From Chloroflexota bacterium (lineage in GTDB: Bacteria > Chloroflexota > Anaerolineae > Anaerolineales > UBA4823), in assembly GCA_012798185.1 (NCBI GenBank), contig JAAZNS010000359.1, forward strand, positions 1 through 10,331: a DNA stretch of 10,331 bases, in the 5' to 3' direction. This document shows, piece by piece, positions 1 through 7,056 of this stretch. The stretch's first letter is position 1. Every line of letters starts with the position of its first letter. A program made the position numbers and the translations under genes. Under the pieces are notes generated by a model. It was not told where the DNA came from and searched no databases. It saw only the letters and a program-made list of their open reading frames with translations.

Positions 1-2949
1 ATTGAATTCCGAGAGCGGCATTCCATGGTCAATTGCAGGTGATCCGATGCGCAGGTGATAATCATCCAACCCGGCATTGCGAAAGCGCGGATCGACCCCG
101 AACAGGCTGTGCTGGTCAAACTCTGGCTGTTTGTGCGGCCAGGCAAAATCGGGGTAATGGATGTTGAAATCCCATACCGATCCGATCTTGGAAGCATTGT
201 CATTGATTTGTGATCCACTACCATTGTTATAAAAAATGTTATTGTACACAGTCAGGTAGGGATTATTGCTCAAACCAAATGCCCCGTAATTGCTGTAAGC
301 GACCAGGTTATTCACGAATGTGAAATGATCAGCTCTGCCGCCCTGAATGGCGTACGCCCGGGCATGGAGAAAGACATTGTTGCGGAAAATGATGTTGTAA
401 ACGGCATTACCAGTGCCATTCGCCTCGCTCGAATCCTCGATCATCAATATCTGACCGAAGTTATTACAGGTGTTGCCCTCGATGAGAATATCATGGGCAA
501 ATTGACTATCGGGATACACCGCGAAAGTTTGGAAGCAATCAATATGCGGATCTCCATACTGCTCTTCATCCAGGTAATCGTGCATCGTGTTATTGCGGAT
601 TACATGCCCGCTGCCGAAAAAGCGCATGGCGTCTGAGTCGCCGCCCACGTGCGCCCCCGAGTCCGTGTTGGCATCCAGCCCATGCGAGAGATCGTTACCC
701 TCCACCAACCAATCCCGCCCAACGATGGAGATGCCGGTGCCCTGCACCCGATAGAGGATATTGTCTTTGATCACTGCGCTGATGTTATCGTGGCTGTCAC
801 CGCGTATGCCGATATAATCATAACCGCTGGGGTTAGGGTTGAGATCGTGTAAAAAATTGCCCACGATCTGCACCTGTTCGGTGTTAACCAGGTGTACCCC
901 GCCGCGCCCGCTGGTAACACCCTGCTGGTAGATAGATGTGATTTCAAAGTTTTCGATACGTACGTAGCCAATCGGTGTTGTGCTGGGGTAAGGTGGGTCG
1001 AGTTCGAAGCCCCTGGTAACAGCGTTGGCTGACGGATTGCCCGGGGTTTGCACAGGATGCGCCGGGTCGAAGCGGGCATTCCAATTCACCAGACTCGTAT
1101 CAGGGATTGCGGCACCTTTGAAGGTGATATACTGCCCCGGTGCGCCGCCATGTTCGATCACCGTACGACCATAGGTGCCCGGCTCGACGATGATCGTATC
1201 ACCAGGTTGGGCAACATCAGCAGCATGCTGGATGGTGAGCCAGGGCAATGCTTGCGTGCCGGGGTTTTGGTCGCTGGCTTGGGGATGGTTGGCGTTAACG
1301 TATAATATTGAGCCCAGCGCTGCCGTTATAAAATTTTCCTCGTTAGAGATAGTCTCATTATCGCCAACATCGATCGAGCGAACTCTAAAATTATACGAGG
1401 TTCCAGCATCGAGACCGCGCAATAATACCGAATGATCAGCCACCAGGGTTGTGTCAATCACGGTAAATTGGCTATCGCCTCCGGTCATACCAAATTCCAC
1501 CTGCGAGGTAGCCGGTTCGTCAGTTGTCCAGGTCACCTCGGCGGTGTAAGGGGTGATATTAATTGCCTGCACGTTGGAAATCACAGGCGGAGTATCGTCT
1601 GCCGAATCAATGGAAAAATCGATCAGATAATCATCATTATTGGAATTGAATGCAGTATCCCGGCATTTTACGGCATAGGTGTAAGCCTGTTCATCGTGTA
1701 AACCGCTGATAAACTGAGTGTGGGTGGTGCCGTCAGTCACTTCAAATGAATTGGTCATATCGTTATAAGCCACACCTCGGCTGGTGGCATAACGGCAGCT
1801 TGCCGCTTCGGCAGTATTCAATGACAGCATGATCTGGGTTGTAACCGAGGGCAGCTTTCCGGAGGGCATGCCGTTGAAACGAATGGGCGGAACGCTGTCG
1901 GAGCCAGAGGCGGCTTCATCAGCGCCGATATCCCAGCCGCCAGAACGCAGCGCACCGTCAATATCATTAGAGATGGGGATAAATGGATCGTTGGAAAGAT
2001 CCAAACCGTAATTACGCGCCCCTGCATCTGCAGCCGAAAGATGAAAATTTCCTGCAGAGGCATTCACAAAGCTAAATGATTGCTTCAGGCGGGAGTGAAA
2101 ACCGGGTGCCGAATCGTCCGACGAGGCGTTGAAATCGGAGCCGGGGTAAAAGCTGCCGTAGAAATCGGTTCCGGGTGCATCGGTCAGATTATTCTTTGCC
2201 ACCACCACACCCCCTGAACGGATTGCAAAACCGCTGGTGATATTGACAATAGTATTGTTATAAAGGTAAGCCGTACCGCCGCCGGTCTGAATGCCAGCGG
2301 TATAACCGGGTTCGCCCACTCCATAAATCACATTATTCCAGGCGTAGAGTGTGCCGCGCAAAGAGGAATTCATCAGCCCGCTGGCAGTGCTCGATCCATT
2401 TCCGTGGATCAGGTTGTGACTGAAATAGACTTCCCCCACTCCCTCATAAGTATTCGGATTGAGGTAAATCAAGTGCTTGGTAGTGTTCCCGTAAATATTC
2501 AGCCCTTCAATGCGAAAAAACGCCACGCTGCTGTAGATCGGAGCGTCACCGCTGGTTTGCAGCCGGTAACCAGAGTTGGGTGTGCCGGAATGGCGGGCTT
2601 CCGGCGTGGTGTATATGCGGATGTAGTGAGCGGTGTCTGTTGTCCAACCTGCCAGGTTGAGCGGGGTAGTATCGGCACGAGTCCAGGTGCCTTCAATACG
2701 TGCGACGGCGATCAGATCTGCTGTCACCAGGTCGCCTTGGGGGGCAGCACCAAAATTGATCCCGCCGAAATCCGCTTGCCAGGCAGCCAGCGAAGTAAAA
2801 CACGGCTGCGGACCAGGGTAACCGCTGCAACTCTGGCGAATTACCGCCACAGTTTCGTTTATGTTGGAAGAGGACTGACCCTTGGCATTCCCCATTGTTA
2901 AACTCAAAAACAAAACCGCAGCCAGTAAAACAGTGGTCAACTTATGCAT
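1..2949 (-). CDS. Large secreted right-handed beta-helix protein with fibronectin-III-like domains (3' end outside window)
   Basis: The frame is open from the ATG at 2949 to the window edge (983 codons, no stop). Residues 1-22 form a signal peptide (MHKLTTVLLAAVLFLSLTMG...). Residues about 130-340 are rich in Asn/Gly/Ile/Val turns (e.g. 'GLNIYGN', 'LYNNTIVNIT') typical of right-handed parallel beta-helices. This part closes with 'NDIDGALRSGGWDIGADE' (about 329-346), an ending often seen in secreted beta-helix proteins with a choice-of-anchor-type tail. Residues about 352-446 ('SCRYATSRGVAYNDM...', 'YTYAVKCRD') and about 454-540 ('VTWTTDEPATSQVEFG', 'GTSYNFRVRSID') resemble two fibronectin-III domains. 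From about 547 a second beta-helix starts ('PWLTIQHAADVAQPGDTI...') and reaches 'YHLRIGSPAIDHG' near the edge. A surface or extracellular role, perhaps polysaccharide binding or cleavage, is inferred; no catalytic residues are recognised. An in-frame ATG at 2970 exists, but AAGGAGG (2961-2955) lies 5 bases before the ATG at 2949, and a stop lies just upstream of 2970. Confidence 0.88.
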   Translation of the reverse strand, partial: MHKLTTVLLAAVLFLSLTMGNAKGQSSSNINETVAVIRQSCSGYPGPQPCFTSLAAWQADFGGINFGAAPQGDLVTADLIAVARIEGTWTRADTTPLNLAGWTTDTAHYIRIYTTPEARHSGTPNSGYRLQTSGDAPIYSSVAFFRIEGLNIYGNTTKHLIYLNPNTYEGVGEVYFSHNLIHGNGSSTASGLMNSSLRGTLYAWNNVIYGVGEPGYTAGIQTGGGTAYLYNNTIVNITSGFAIRSGGVVVAKNNLTDAPGTDFYGSFYPGSDFNASSDDSAPGFHSRLKQSFSFVNASAGNFHLSAADAGARNYGLDLSNDPFIPISNDIDGALRSGGWDIGADEAASGSDSVPPIRFNGMPSGKLPSVTTQIMLSLNTAEAASCRYATSRGVAYNDMTNSFEVTDGTTHTQFISGLHDEQAYTYAVKCRDTAFNSNNDDYLIDFSIDSADDTPPVISNVQAINITPYTAEVTWTTDEPATSQVEFGMTGGDSQFTVIDTTLVADHSVLLRGLDAGTSYNFRVRSIDVGDNETISNEENFITAALGSILYVNANHPQASDQNPGTQALPWLTIQHAADVAQPGDTIIVEPGTYGRTVIEHGGAPGQYITFKGAAIPDTSLVNWNARFDPAHPVQTPGNPSANAVTRGFELDPPYPSTTPIGYVRIENFEITSIYQQGVTSGRGGVHLVNTEQVQIVGNFLHDLNPNPSGYDYIGIRGDSHDNISAVIKDNILYRVQGTGISIVGRDWLVEGNDLSHGLDANTDSGAHVGGDSDAMRFFGSGHVIRNNTMHDYLDEEQYGDPHIDCFQTFAVYPDSQFAHDILIEGNTCNNFGQILMIEDSSEANGTGNAVYNIIFRNNVFLHARAYAIQGGRADHFTFVNNLVAYSNYGAFGLSNNPYLTVYNNIFYNNGSGSQINDNASKIGSVWDFNIHYPDFAWPHKQPEFDQHSLFGVDPRFRNAGLDDYHLRIGSPAIDHGMPLSEFN

Positions 2950-2954
2950 GGCAG

Positions 2955-2961
2955 CCTCCTT
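2955..2961 (-). promoter_or_regulatory. Shine-Dalgarno site of the beta-helix gene
   Basis: On the minus strand the sequence reads AAGGAGG, a near-perfect anti-16S match, 5 bases before the ATG at 2949. It decides between that start and the in-frame ATG at 2970, which has no such site. Confidence 0.85.
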
Positions 2962-3465
2962 GCTATTCATTTTTTACCCCTCAAGCTTCCATACTCAATA
3001 ACCCAATTCAACCAGATCAACCTTGTATGATTGGGATTATTATAATGATCTAGTAAATTTTGGGTTGTTAAGAATAGGATAAGGGACCAGGCAGGGGCGC
3101 GGTTTATTGCGTTGTGGTCGGGACGCGTTGTTATCAAAACCGTGTCCGCCAAACAAATTAATATTTCGGGAAATTCAATGGGCGGTTTAGTTTGGCAGTG
3201 TAATTCTTCATGAACATATCATCTGAGACGAAAAAGGAATAAAACTTATTTATATTAATTGAAACTAATCCTTATAATTGGAAAACCGATCGAGAAAATC
3301 GATAATTCTATCCATATACTGATATTGAGTTTAAATTATTAAAATTATCCATCGAATTACAATTACTCCATTTATAGAGAAGGGGGAAAATATGCGTTTC
3401 CTTCTTATCTCGATTAAAATATCCACAATGCAACCTCAATGAATTCTACAAATTCAAGGGAATAT
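2962..3465. other. AT-rich intergenic region between divergent genes
   Basis: This gap separates the divergent beta-helix and glycosyltransferase genes. From about 3150 to 3370 it is strikingly AT-rich. It must hold promoters for both directions, but none is convincing. TATAAT-like hexamers occur at 3041-3046 and 3273-3278 (plus) and 3044-3039 (minus), all without a good -35 at 16-18 bases. A short inverted repeat ATCGA-GAAAA-TCGAT lies at 3289-3303 with no T-run, so it does not look like a terminator. The only coding candidate I would keep is the 16-codon frame at 3392-3442, listed separately. Confidence 0.6.
3392..3442 (+). CDS. Possible 16-residue leader peptide or gene remnant upstream of the glycosyltransferases
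   Basis: An ATG at 3392 is preceded by a purine-rich AGAAGGGGG (3379-3385 and following), a good ribosome binding site. The frame encodes MRFLLISIKISTMQPQ and stops with TGA at 3440-3442. That stop overlaps another ATG at 3439 (ATGA), which is in frame with the downstream glycosyltransferase. Two readings are possible. It could be a translated leader peptide that couples to or tunes expression of the genes after it. Alternatively, it could be the decayed 5' end of another gene, since 'MRFLLIS' resembles the N-termini of several glycosyltransferase and radical SAM families. No amino-acid run suggestive of attenuation (e.g. His or Trp repeats) is present. Function is unknown. Confidence 0.35.
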   Translation: MRFLLISIKISTMQPQ

Positions 3466-3470
3466 GGAGG
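3466..3470 (+). promoter_or_regulatory. Shine-Dalgarno site supporting the start at 3475
   Basis: GGAGG lies 4 bases before the ATG at 3475. The in-frame ATG at 3439 has no purine-rich site of its own and would need coupling to the small frame that ends there. The start at 3475 is therefore preferred. Confidence 0.75.
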
Positions 3471-3474
3471 AAAA

Positions 3475-4644
3475 ATGCAAATCGATTTAAAAAAATGTCA
3501 TGCTGCATTGAGAATTATTTCATTGATAATCCTTGCTGTTGCTTTGCGTATGGTTTTTCTTTCGTTCCAGACTGCCGATATGACAACCTTTTTTTTAAAG
3601 TGGTACCACACCTTGCTGAAGGTTGGCAGGATCGATGCATTAGGCACGAATTTTTATAATTATTCACCTGCGTATATCTATCTAATCGATATAATGACTC
3701 TCTTCCCCTGGATTCCCAAACTAGTTGCGATCAAACTAATTCTCATCTTTTTTGATTTTTTAGCTGCAATTGCAGTATATAAATTGATTGGCATAAATAC
3801 CTCCAGCAAAGTAACTCGATGGACCGGTTTTTTCTCCATCCTTTTTCTGCCTACTGTATTCATTGAAAGCAGCTTATGGGGACAGGCAGACATTATCTAC
3901 ACAACATTTCTGCTTTGGTCGCTTTTTTTTATTCTCATAGATCATCCGGTAACTTCAATAATCGGTTTTTCTATTGGCTTGTGTTTTAAATTTCAAGCCA
4001 TTTTCTTCCTGCCTGTATTATTAATTCTTTCTCTCCATAAAAAGATCAAGTTCTATTGGTTTATCCTCATTCCGGTTGTATATATAATTTCGGTTATACC
4101 CTGTTGGGCGCGTGGTCGATCTTTATTCGAACTGTTGACGATATACTTCCAACAAGCCGTGACATATTCCAAACTTTCGATGCGCGCCCCTAACCCTTAC
4201 ATTTTTATTGATTCGAGAAATAATTTTGAAATGAAGGTTTATGTTGGCATCTGGATAGCTGCTGTTGTTTCAATAGGCTATATACTATTTCGTTGGCGCA
4301 AATGGAAAAGAATGGATTTTTATGCAATCGTCTTCGACGCTGCACTTTTTACCACCCTATTACCATTTATGCTCCCCAAAATGCATGAACGTTACTTTTT
4401 TACCGGGTGTATTTTCATGCTCGTACTGGCGATTTTCGATCACAAACAAATACCTGCGACAATCCTGCTTCAAGCGTCTTTGCTGCTTTCGTTTATTCCT
4501 TATCTATGCGGTTGGTCAGATAATTGGGTGAAAATAGCTGCTGTGATTAATACCATTAGTGTTCTGCTTTTCTTGTATTTTGGGAAATGGTTGCTTGTAA
4601 GTACCGACTTCTATCCTGACAAGTTGGCCTTTGAAGCAACCTAA
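3475..4644 (+). CDS. GT-C fold membrane glycosyltransferase, Gpi18/GT87-like mannosyltransferase
   Basis: The 389-residue protein is strongly hydrophobic, with about nine to ten predicted membrane segments from residue 12 on. Features shared with Gpi18-like and GT87 (DUF2029-type) mannosyltransferases are visible. These are an early acidic residue in the first outer loop (D35, 'TADMTTFFLKW'), 'NYSPAYIYL' (62-70), 'SLWGQAD' (133-139), 'KFQAIFFLP' (172-180) and 'MHERYFF' (303-309). Such enzymes take sugar from a polyprenyl-phosphate donor and add it to an acceptor at the outer side of the cytoplasmic membrane. Donor and acceptor cannot be read from the sequence. The first possible ATG is at 3439 (401 residues), but GGAGG at 3466-3470 favours 3475. 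Only 12 bases separate its TAA from the next gene, so the two are probably co-transcribed. Base composition is clearly richer in A+T than the beta-helix and miaB genes, and two T8 runs occur within it. Confidence 0.8.
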   Translation: MQIDLKKCHAALRIISLIILAVALRMVFLSFQTADMTTFFLKWYHTLLKVGRIDALGTNFYNYSPAYIYLIDIMTLFPWIPKLVAIKLILIFFDFLAAIAVYKLIGINTSSKVTRWTGFFSILFLPTVFIESSLWGQADIIYTTFLLWSLFFILIDHPVTSIIGFSIGLCFKFQAIFFLPVLLILSLHKKIKFYWFILIPVVYIISVIPCWARGRSLFELLTIYFQQAVTYSKLSMRAPNPYIFIDSRNNFEMKVYVGIWIAAVVSIGYILFRWRKWKRMDFYAIVFDAALFTTLLPFMLPKMHERYFFTGCIFMLVLAIFDHKQIPATILLQASLLLSFIPYLCGWSDNWVKIAAVINTISVLLFLYFGKWLLVSTDFYPDKLAFEAT

Positions 4645-4656
4645 AGAAAGAAAACA

Positions 4657-6714
4657 ATGAGTCGAAGAAACAAGAACCTGATCTTTAGAAATTCATTCGC
4701 CCCATGGATATTTCTATGTTTATGTTTGATCGCTTATGGGGGGTTTTTACCCATGATCGGGTTTTACCTGGATGATTGGTATTTAATCTGGTTTAAACAC
4801 ACCTTTGGAGTTTTAGATTATATAAAGTATTTTCGCAGCGACAGACCATTGATGGGATATTTTTTCATTGTCGCCAACTTCATTTTAGGGGGATCCGAGA
4901 AACCGTTGGTTTGGCAACTATTTGGACTATTCGCTCATTGGATTTCCGTTATCGCCTTATGGCAAATGCTGAATACCGTTTGGCCAGATGCAAAGCGCCA
5001 AAACACCTGGGTGGCTATGCTAGCTTCAGTATTTCCCGGCTTTACTCAACACTGGGGCGCAGTTATTAGTAGTTTCTTTTATATCTGCATGGCGGGATTT
5101 TACTTCTCAATTACCATGATGCTAAAAGCAATACGCACGCCAGGGCGATTTTGTTGGTATTATGGCGCTTCTATCATCGTAATGGCATACGCCGTACCGG
5201 CATCTGAATTTTTTGCCGGCCTGGAATTGATACGCGTGTTGATCTTGTGGTTTGAATCTCAAACTTATTATATCGCTTTGGGGGAACGCATTCGTAAAAC
5301 ATTACGCTATTGGACCCCCTACGCCACTATTTATGCTGCCTTTCTAATCTGGCGCGTTTTCTTCTTCCAGTCAACCAACCATCCTTTAAGGTTAGATTCT
5401 GTCTTATCAGGAAATATTGTCCAAATAATTTCTAGAAATGTCGCCAAAGTGTATCAGGCAATCATTGATGGCACACTAAACGCCTGGACTAATCCATTCA
5501 ATCTATCTAACTATCCTCAATCCGGGATTGTTTTATGCGTTATCCTCACGCTGGTGGTCTTGGTATTTGGATTATTGGTAATCTGGCAAAAGAAAACATA
5601 CACCCAGGCCGAAAAACCATCTCTACCACAATTAAATATTTGGAGGAAACAAGCGCTCATCCTTGCTTTGTTTTCAATGATAGTTGCTATTATCCCGTTC
5701 ACCTCAGCCAACCTTACCATTGGATATCTGTTCCCAAACGATCGCTTCTTGCTGGCTTACCTTATGGGTTCTTGTTTATTTTTGGTTTGGGTTGTCGAAG
5801 CCGTTGGTCATAATGAAATAAAATCTATCTTACTCGTTTCAATTTTTGTTTCAATCTCATTGGGGTATCAAATCGCCAACGCAAACCATTATAAAAATCT
5901 ATGGTCAATCCAAAAACGCTTTTTTTGGCAAATCTACTGGCGTATGCCCGCTTTGAAAGAAAATACAACCCTGATCACTTATCAGTTACCAGACAATGAG
6001 TACTGGAGTGGGAATGCATTAAGCGCGCAATTAAATTGGACATATTCCCAATATGTTCAAGACCGAAAAATAAATTTTCTTTTTCTCTTGTTGAATAGTG
6101 GACAAGACGAGATATTGTCTTCTTTGCATATTAACCAACCCATTCAATACGACTTCCGAACCTATTCATTTTCCGGCAATACAAATCAATTGATTTATAT
6201 ATATTACACCACCGATGGATGTATGCGTGTGTTCGATTCGATAGTTACGCCGCCCTCCATAGTAATGGATGCGCTGACTATTCCAAACCTAGAAAAAGGC
6301 GCAAAGTTAACCGACTTGAGCCTTATTCTTTCTGATGAAACTAAAAAAGGAACACCTCCCACTCATATCCTTGGCGATGAACCAGAGCATGATTGGTGTT
6401 ATTACTTTGAGAAAGCCGAGTTAGCCAGGCAAAATAAGGATTACACAAAAGTTGTCACCCTGTTCAACGAAATAAACCAAAAGGGTTTATCTTCTAATAA
6501 TGGCAGCGAGTATTATCCATTCATTGATGCATTAGCTCGCATGGGTAATTGGGAAGAGGCTTCAAACGAGACACTCAAGCGGTTGTCCCCATCGAGTCAT
6601 GCCTTGAAAAGGGGTTTATGTTATTTATGGCAAAAACTAGCCTCTGATTTCCCGAACGAAAAAATTCCCGCACAGGTGATTTCAAAAATAAATTGCCCTA
6701 AAATAAATCATTAG
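4657..6714 (+). CDS. Polytopic GT-C-like membrane protein with extracytoplasmic domain and TPR-like tail
   Basis: The protein has 685 residues. Residues 1 to about 405 hold roughly ten or eleven membrane segments. The first outer loop has an acidic pair, 'YLDDWYLIW' (37-45), followed by 'RSDRPLMGYFF' (60-70). This layout is like GT-C glycosyltransferases, where such Asp residues bind metal or the lipid-phosphate donor. 'NDRFLLAYLMG' (361-371) precedes the last helices. Residues about 406-570 look soluble and begin with a segment rich in Trp, Phe and Gln ('FFWQIYWRMPALK'). Residues about 578-660 ('YYFEKAELARQNKDYTKVV', 'PFIDALARMGNWEEAS') resemble two degenerate TPR units. The gene starts 12 bases after the preceding glycosyltransferase; the spacer AGAAAGAAAACA gives only a weak ribosome site. 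A role in transferring a sugar to a surface glycan or glycolipid is inferred from fold and neighbour. I do not recognise a named family, and a non-catalytic role is possible. Confidence 0.75.
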   Translation: MSRRNKNLIFRNSFAPWIFLCLCLIAYGGFLPMIGFYLDDWYLIWFKHTFGVLDYIKYFRSDRPLMGYFFIVANFILGGSEKPLVWQLFGLFAHWISVIALWQMLNTVWPDAKRQNTWVAMLASVFPGFTQHWGAVISSFFYICMAGFYFSITMMLKAIRTPGRFCWYYGASIIVMAYAVPASEFFAGLELIRVLILWFESQTYYIALGERIRKTLRYWTPYATIYAAFLIWRVFFFQSTNHPLRLDSVLSGNIVQIISRNVAKVYQAIIDGTLNAWTNPFNLSNYPQSGIVLCVILTLVVLVFGLLVIWQKKTYTQAEKPSLPQLNIWRKQALILALFSMIVAIIPFTSANLTIGYLFPNDRFLLAYLMGSCLFLVWVVEAVGHNEIKSILLVSIFVSISLGYQIANANHYKNLWSIQKRFFWQIYWRMPALKENTTLITYQLPDNEYWSGNALSAQLNWTYSQYVQDRKINFLFLLLNSGQDEILSSLHINQPIQYDFRTYSFSGNTNQLIYIYYTTDGCMRVFDSIVTPPSIVMDALTIPNLEKGAKLTDLSLILSDETKKGTPPTHILGDEPEHDWCYYFEKAELARQNKDYTKVVTLFNEINQKGLSSNNGSEYYPFIDALARMGNWEEASNETLKRLSPSSHALKRGLCYLWQKLASDFPNEKIPAQVISKINCPKINH

Positions 6715-6814
6715 CATCACAAAAATTTATTAAAATGTCATAAAGGCAGGTTTTTTTCAACGTTGGTGAAATGCTCTATGGAATACTTGTCCCTCTCCCA
6801 ATTTAAAAAAACAG
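6715..6814. other. Short convergent intergenic spacer
   Basis: These 100 bases lie between the convergent glycosyltransferase operon and tRNA-Lys. A T7 run (6750-6756) is present on the plus strand, but I see no GC-rich stem before it, so the end of the operon transcript is not assigned. On the minus strand a T7 run (6811-6805) directly follows the tRNA. Confidence 0.4.
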
Positions 6815-6886
6815 TGAGTGCGCAGGGGCTCGAACCCTGAACCAATGGCTTAAAAGGCCACTGCTCTACCATTGAGCTACGCACCC
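6815..6886 (-). tRNA. tRNA-Lys (anticodon UUU)
   Basis: Read on the minus strand, this folds as a complete cloverleaf. The acceptor stem is GGGTGCG with CGCACTC (one G-U pair, discriminator A at 6815). The D-arm is GCTC-AATGGTA-GAGC. The anticodon arm is GTGGC-CTTTTAA-GCCAT, with TTT in positions 34-36 and A37-A38. The variable loop has five bases, and the T-arm is CAGGG-TTCGAGC-CCCTG. UUU reads the lysine codons AAA and AAG. The 3' CCA is not encoded (CTG follows the discriminator on the minus strand), so it must be added by CCA nucleotidyltransferase. The gene stands alone with its own promoter, convergent with the glycosyltransferase operon. Confidence 0.97.
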
Positions 6887-6901
6887 TGTTTTGCGGATTG
6901 C

Positions 6902-6930
6902 ATTCTATCATTATCTCGTATACACGTCAA
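6902..6930 (-). promoter_or_regulatory. Sigma-70-type promoter of tRNA-Lys
   Basis: On the minus strand, TTGACG (6930-6925) and TAGAAT (6907-6902) are separated by exactly 17 bases. Each matches its consensus at five of six positions. Transcription would begin near 6895, giving a leader of about 9 bases before the mature tRNA. This is the best promoter in the window. Confidence 0.75.
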
Positions 6931-7005
6931 TTCTTCGTATGTTATTAAATAACAGGAACAAGGGATAAGTGAGTAGCGAATGGCATAAAATCTTCTGGGC
7001 AATTT

Positions 7006-7031
7006 AAAAAACACCTTATTACCTTAATAAG
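7006..7031 (-). terminator. Probable intrinsic terminator of the C39-like protease gene
   Basis: On the minus strand, 26 bases past the stop codon, the stem CTTATT-AAGGT-AATAAG (7031-7015) is followed by GTG and a run of six T (7011-7006). Position and T-run fit an intrinsic terminator. The six-pair stem is AT-rich and therefore weak, so confidence is moderate. Confidence 0.45.
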
Positions 7032-7056
7032 ACAATTTCGAAGGGTGGGCAGGTTC

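Noticed and set aside
325..2901. Several plus-strand frames of 60-165 codons opposite the beta-helix gene
   Set aside because: They are antisense to a continuous 983-codon frame with signal peptide and domain signatures, lack ribosome sites and resemble no family. The 325-636 frame shares its codon phase, which explains why it stays open.
2967..3152. Minus-strand frame of 61 codons just upstream of the beta-helix gene, overlapping the ATG at 2970
   Set aside because: It would need a TTG start, has no visible ribosome site and no recognisable protein features. The overlap with the unlikely start at 2970 appears to be chance.
3041..3278. TATAAT hexamers at 3041-3046 and 3273-3278 as promoters for the glycosyltransferase genes
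   Set aside because: No acceptable -35 element lies 16-18 bases upstream of either, and such hexamers are expected by chance in sequence this AT-rich.
6815..6886. tRNA-Lys as an attachment site of an integrated element
   Set aside because: No integrase gene and no second copy of the tRNA 3' end were seen in the window.
6941..6953. Palindrome GTTATT-A-AATAAC upstream of the tRNA promoter
   Set aside because: The one-base loop and lack of a T-run argue against a terminator, and a short AT-only palindrome is weak evidence for an operator.
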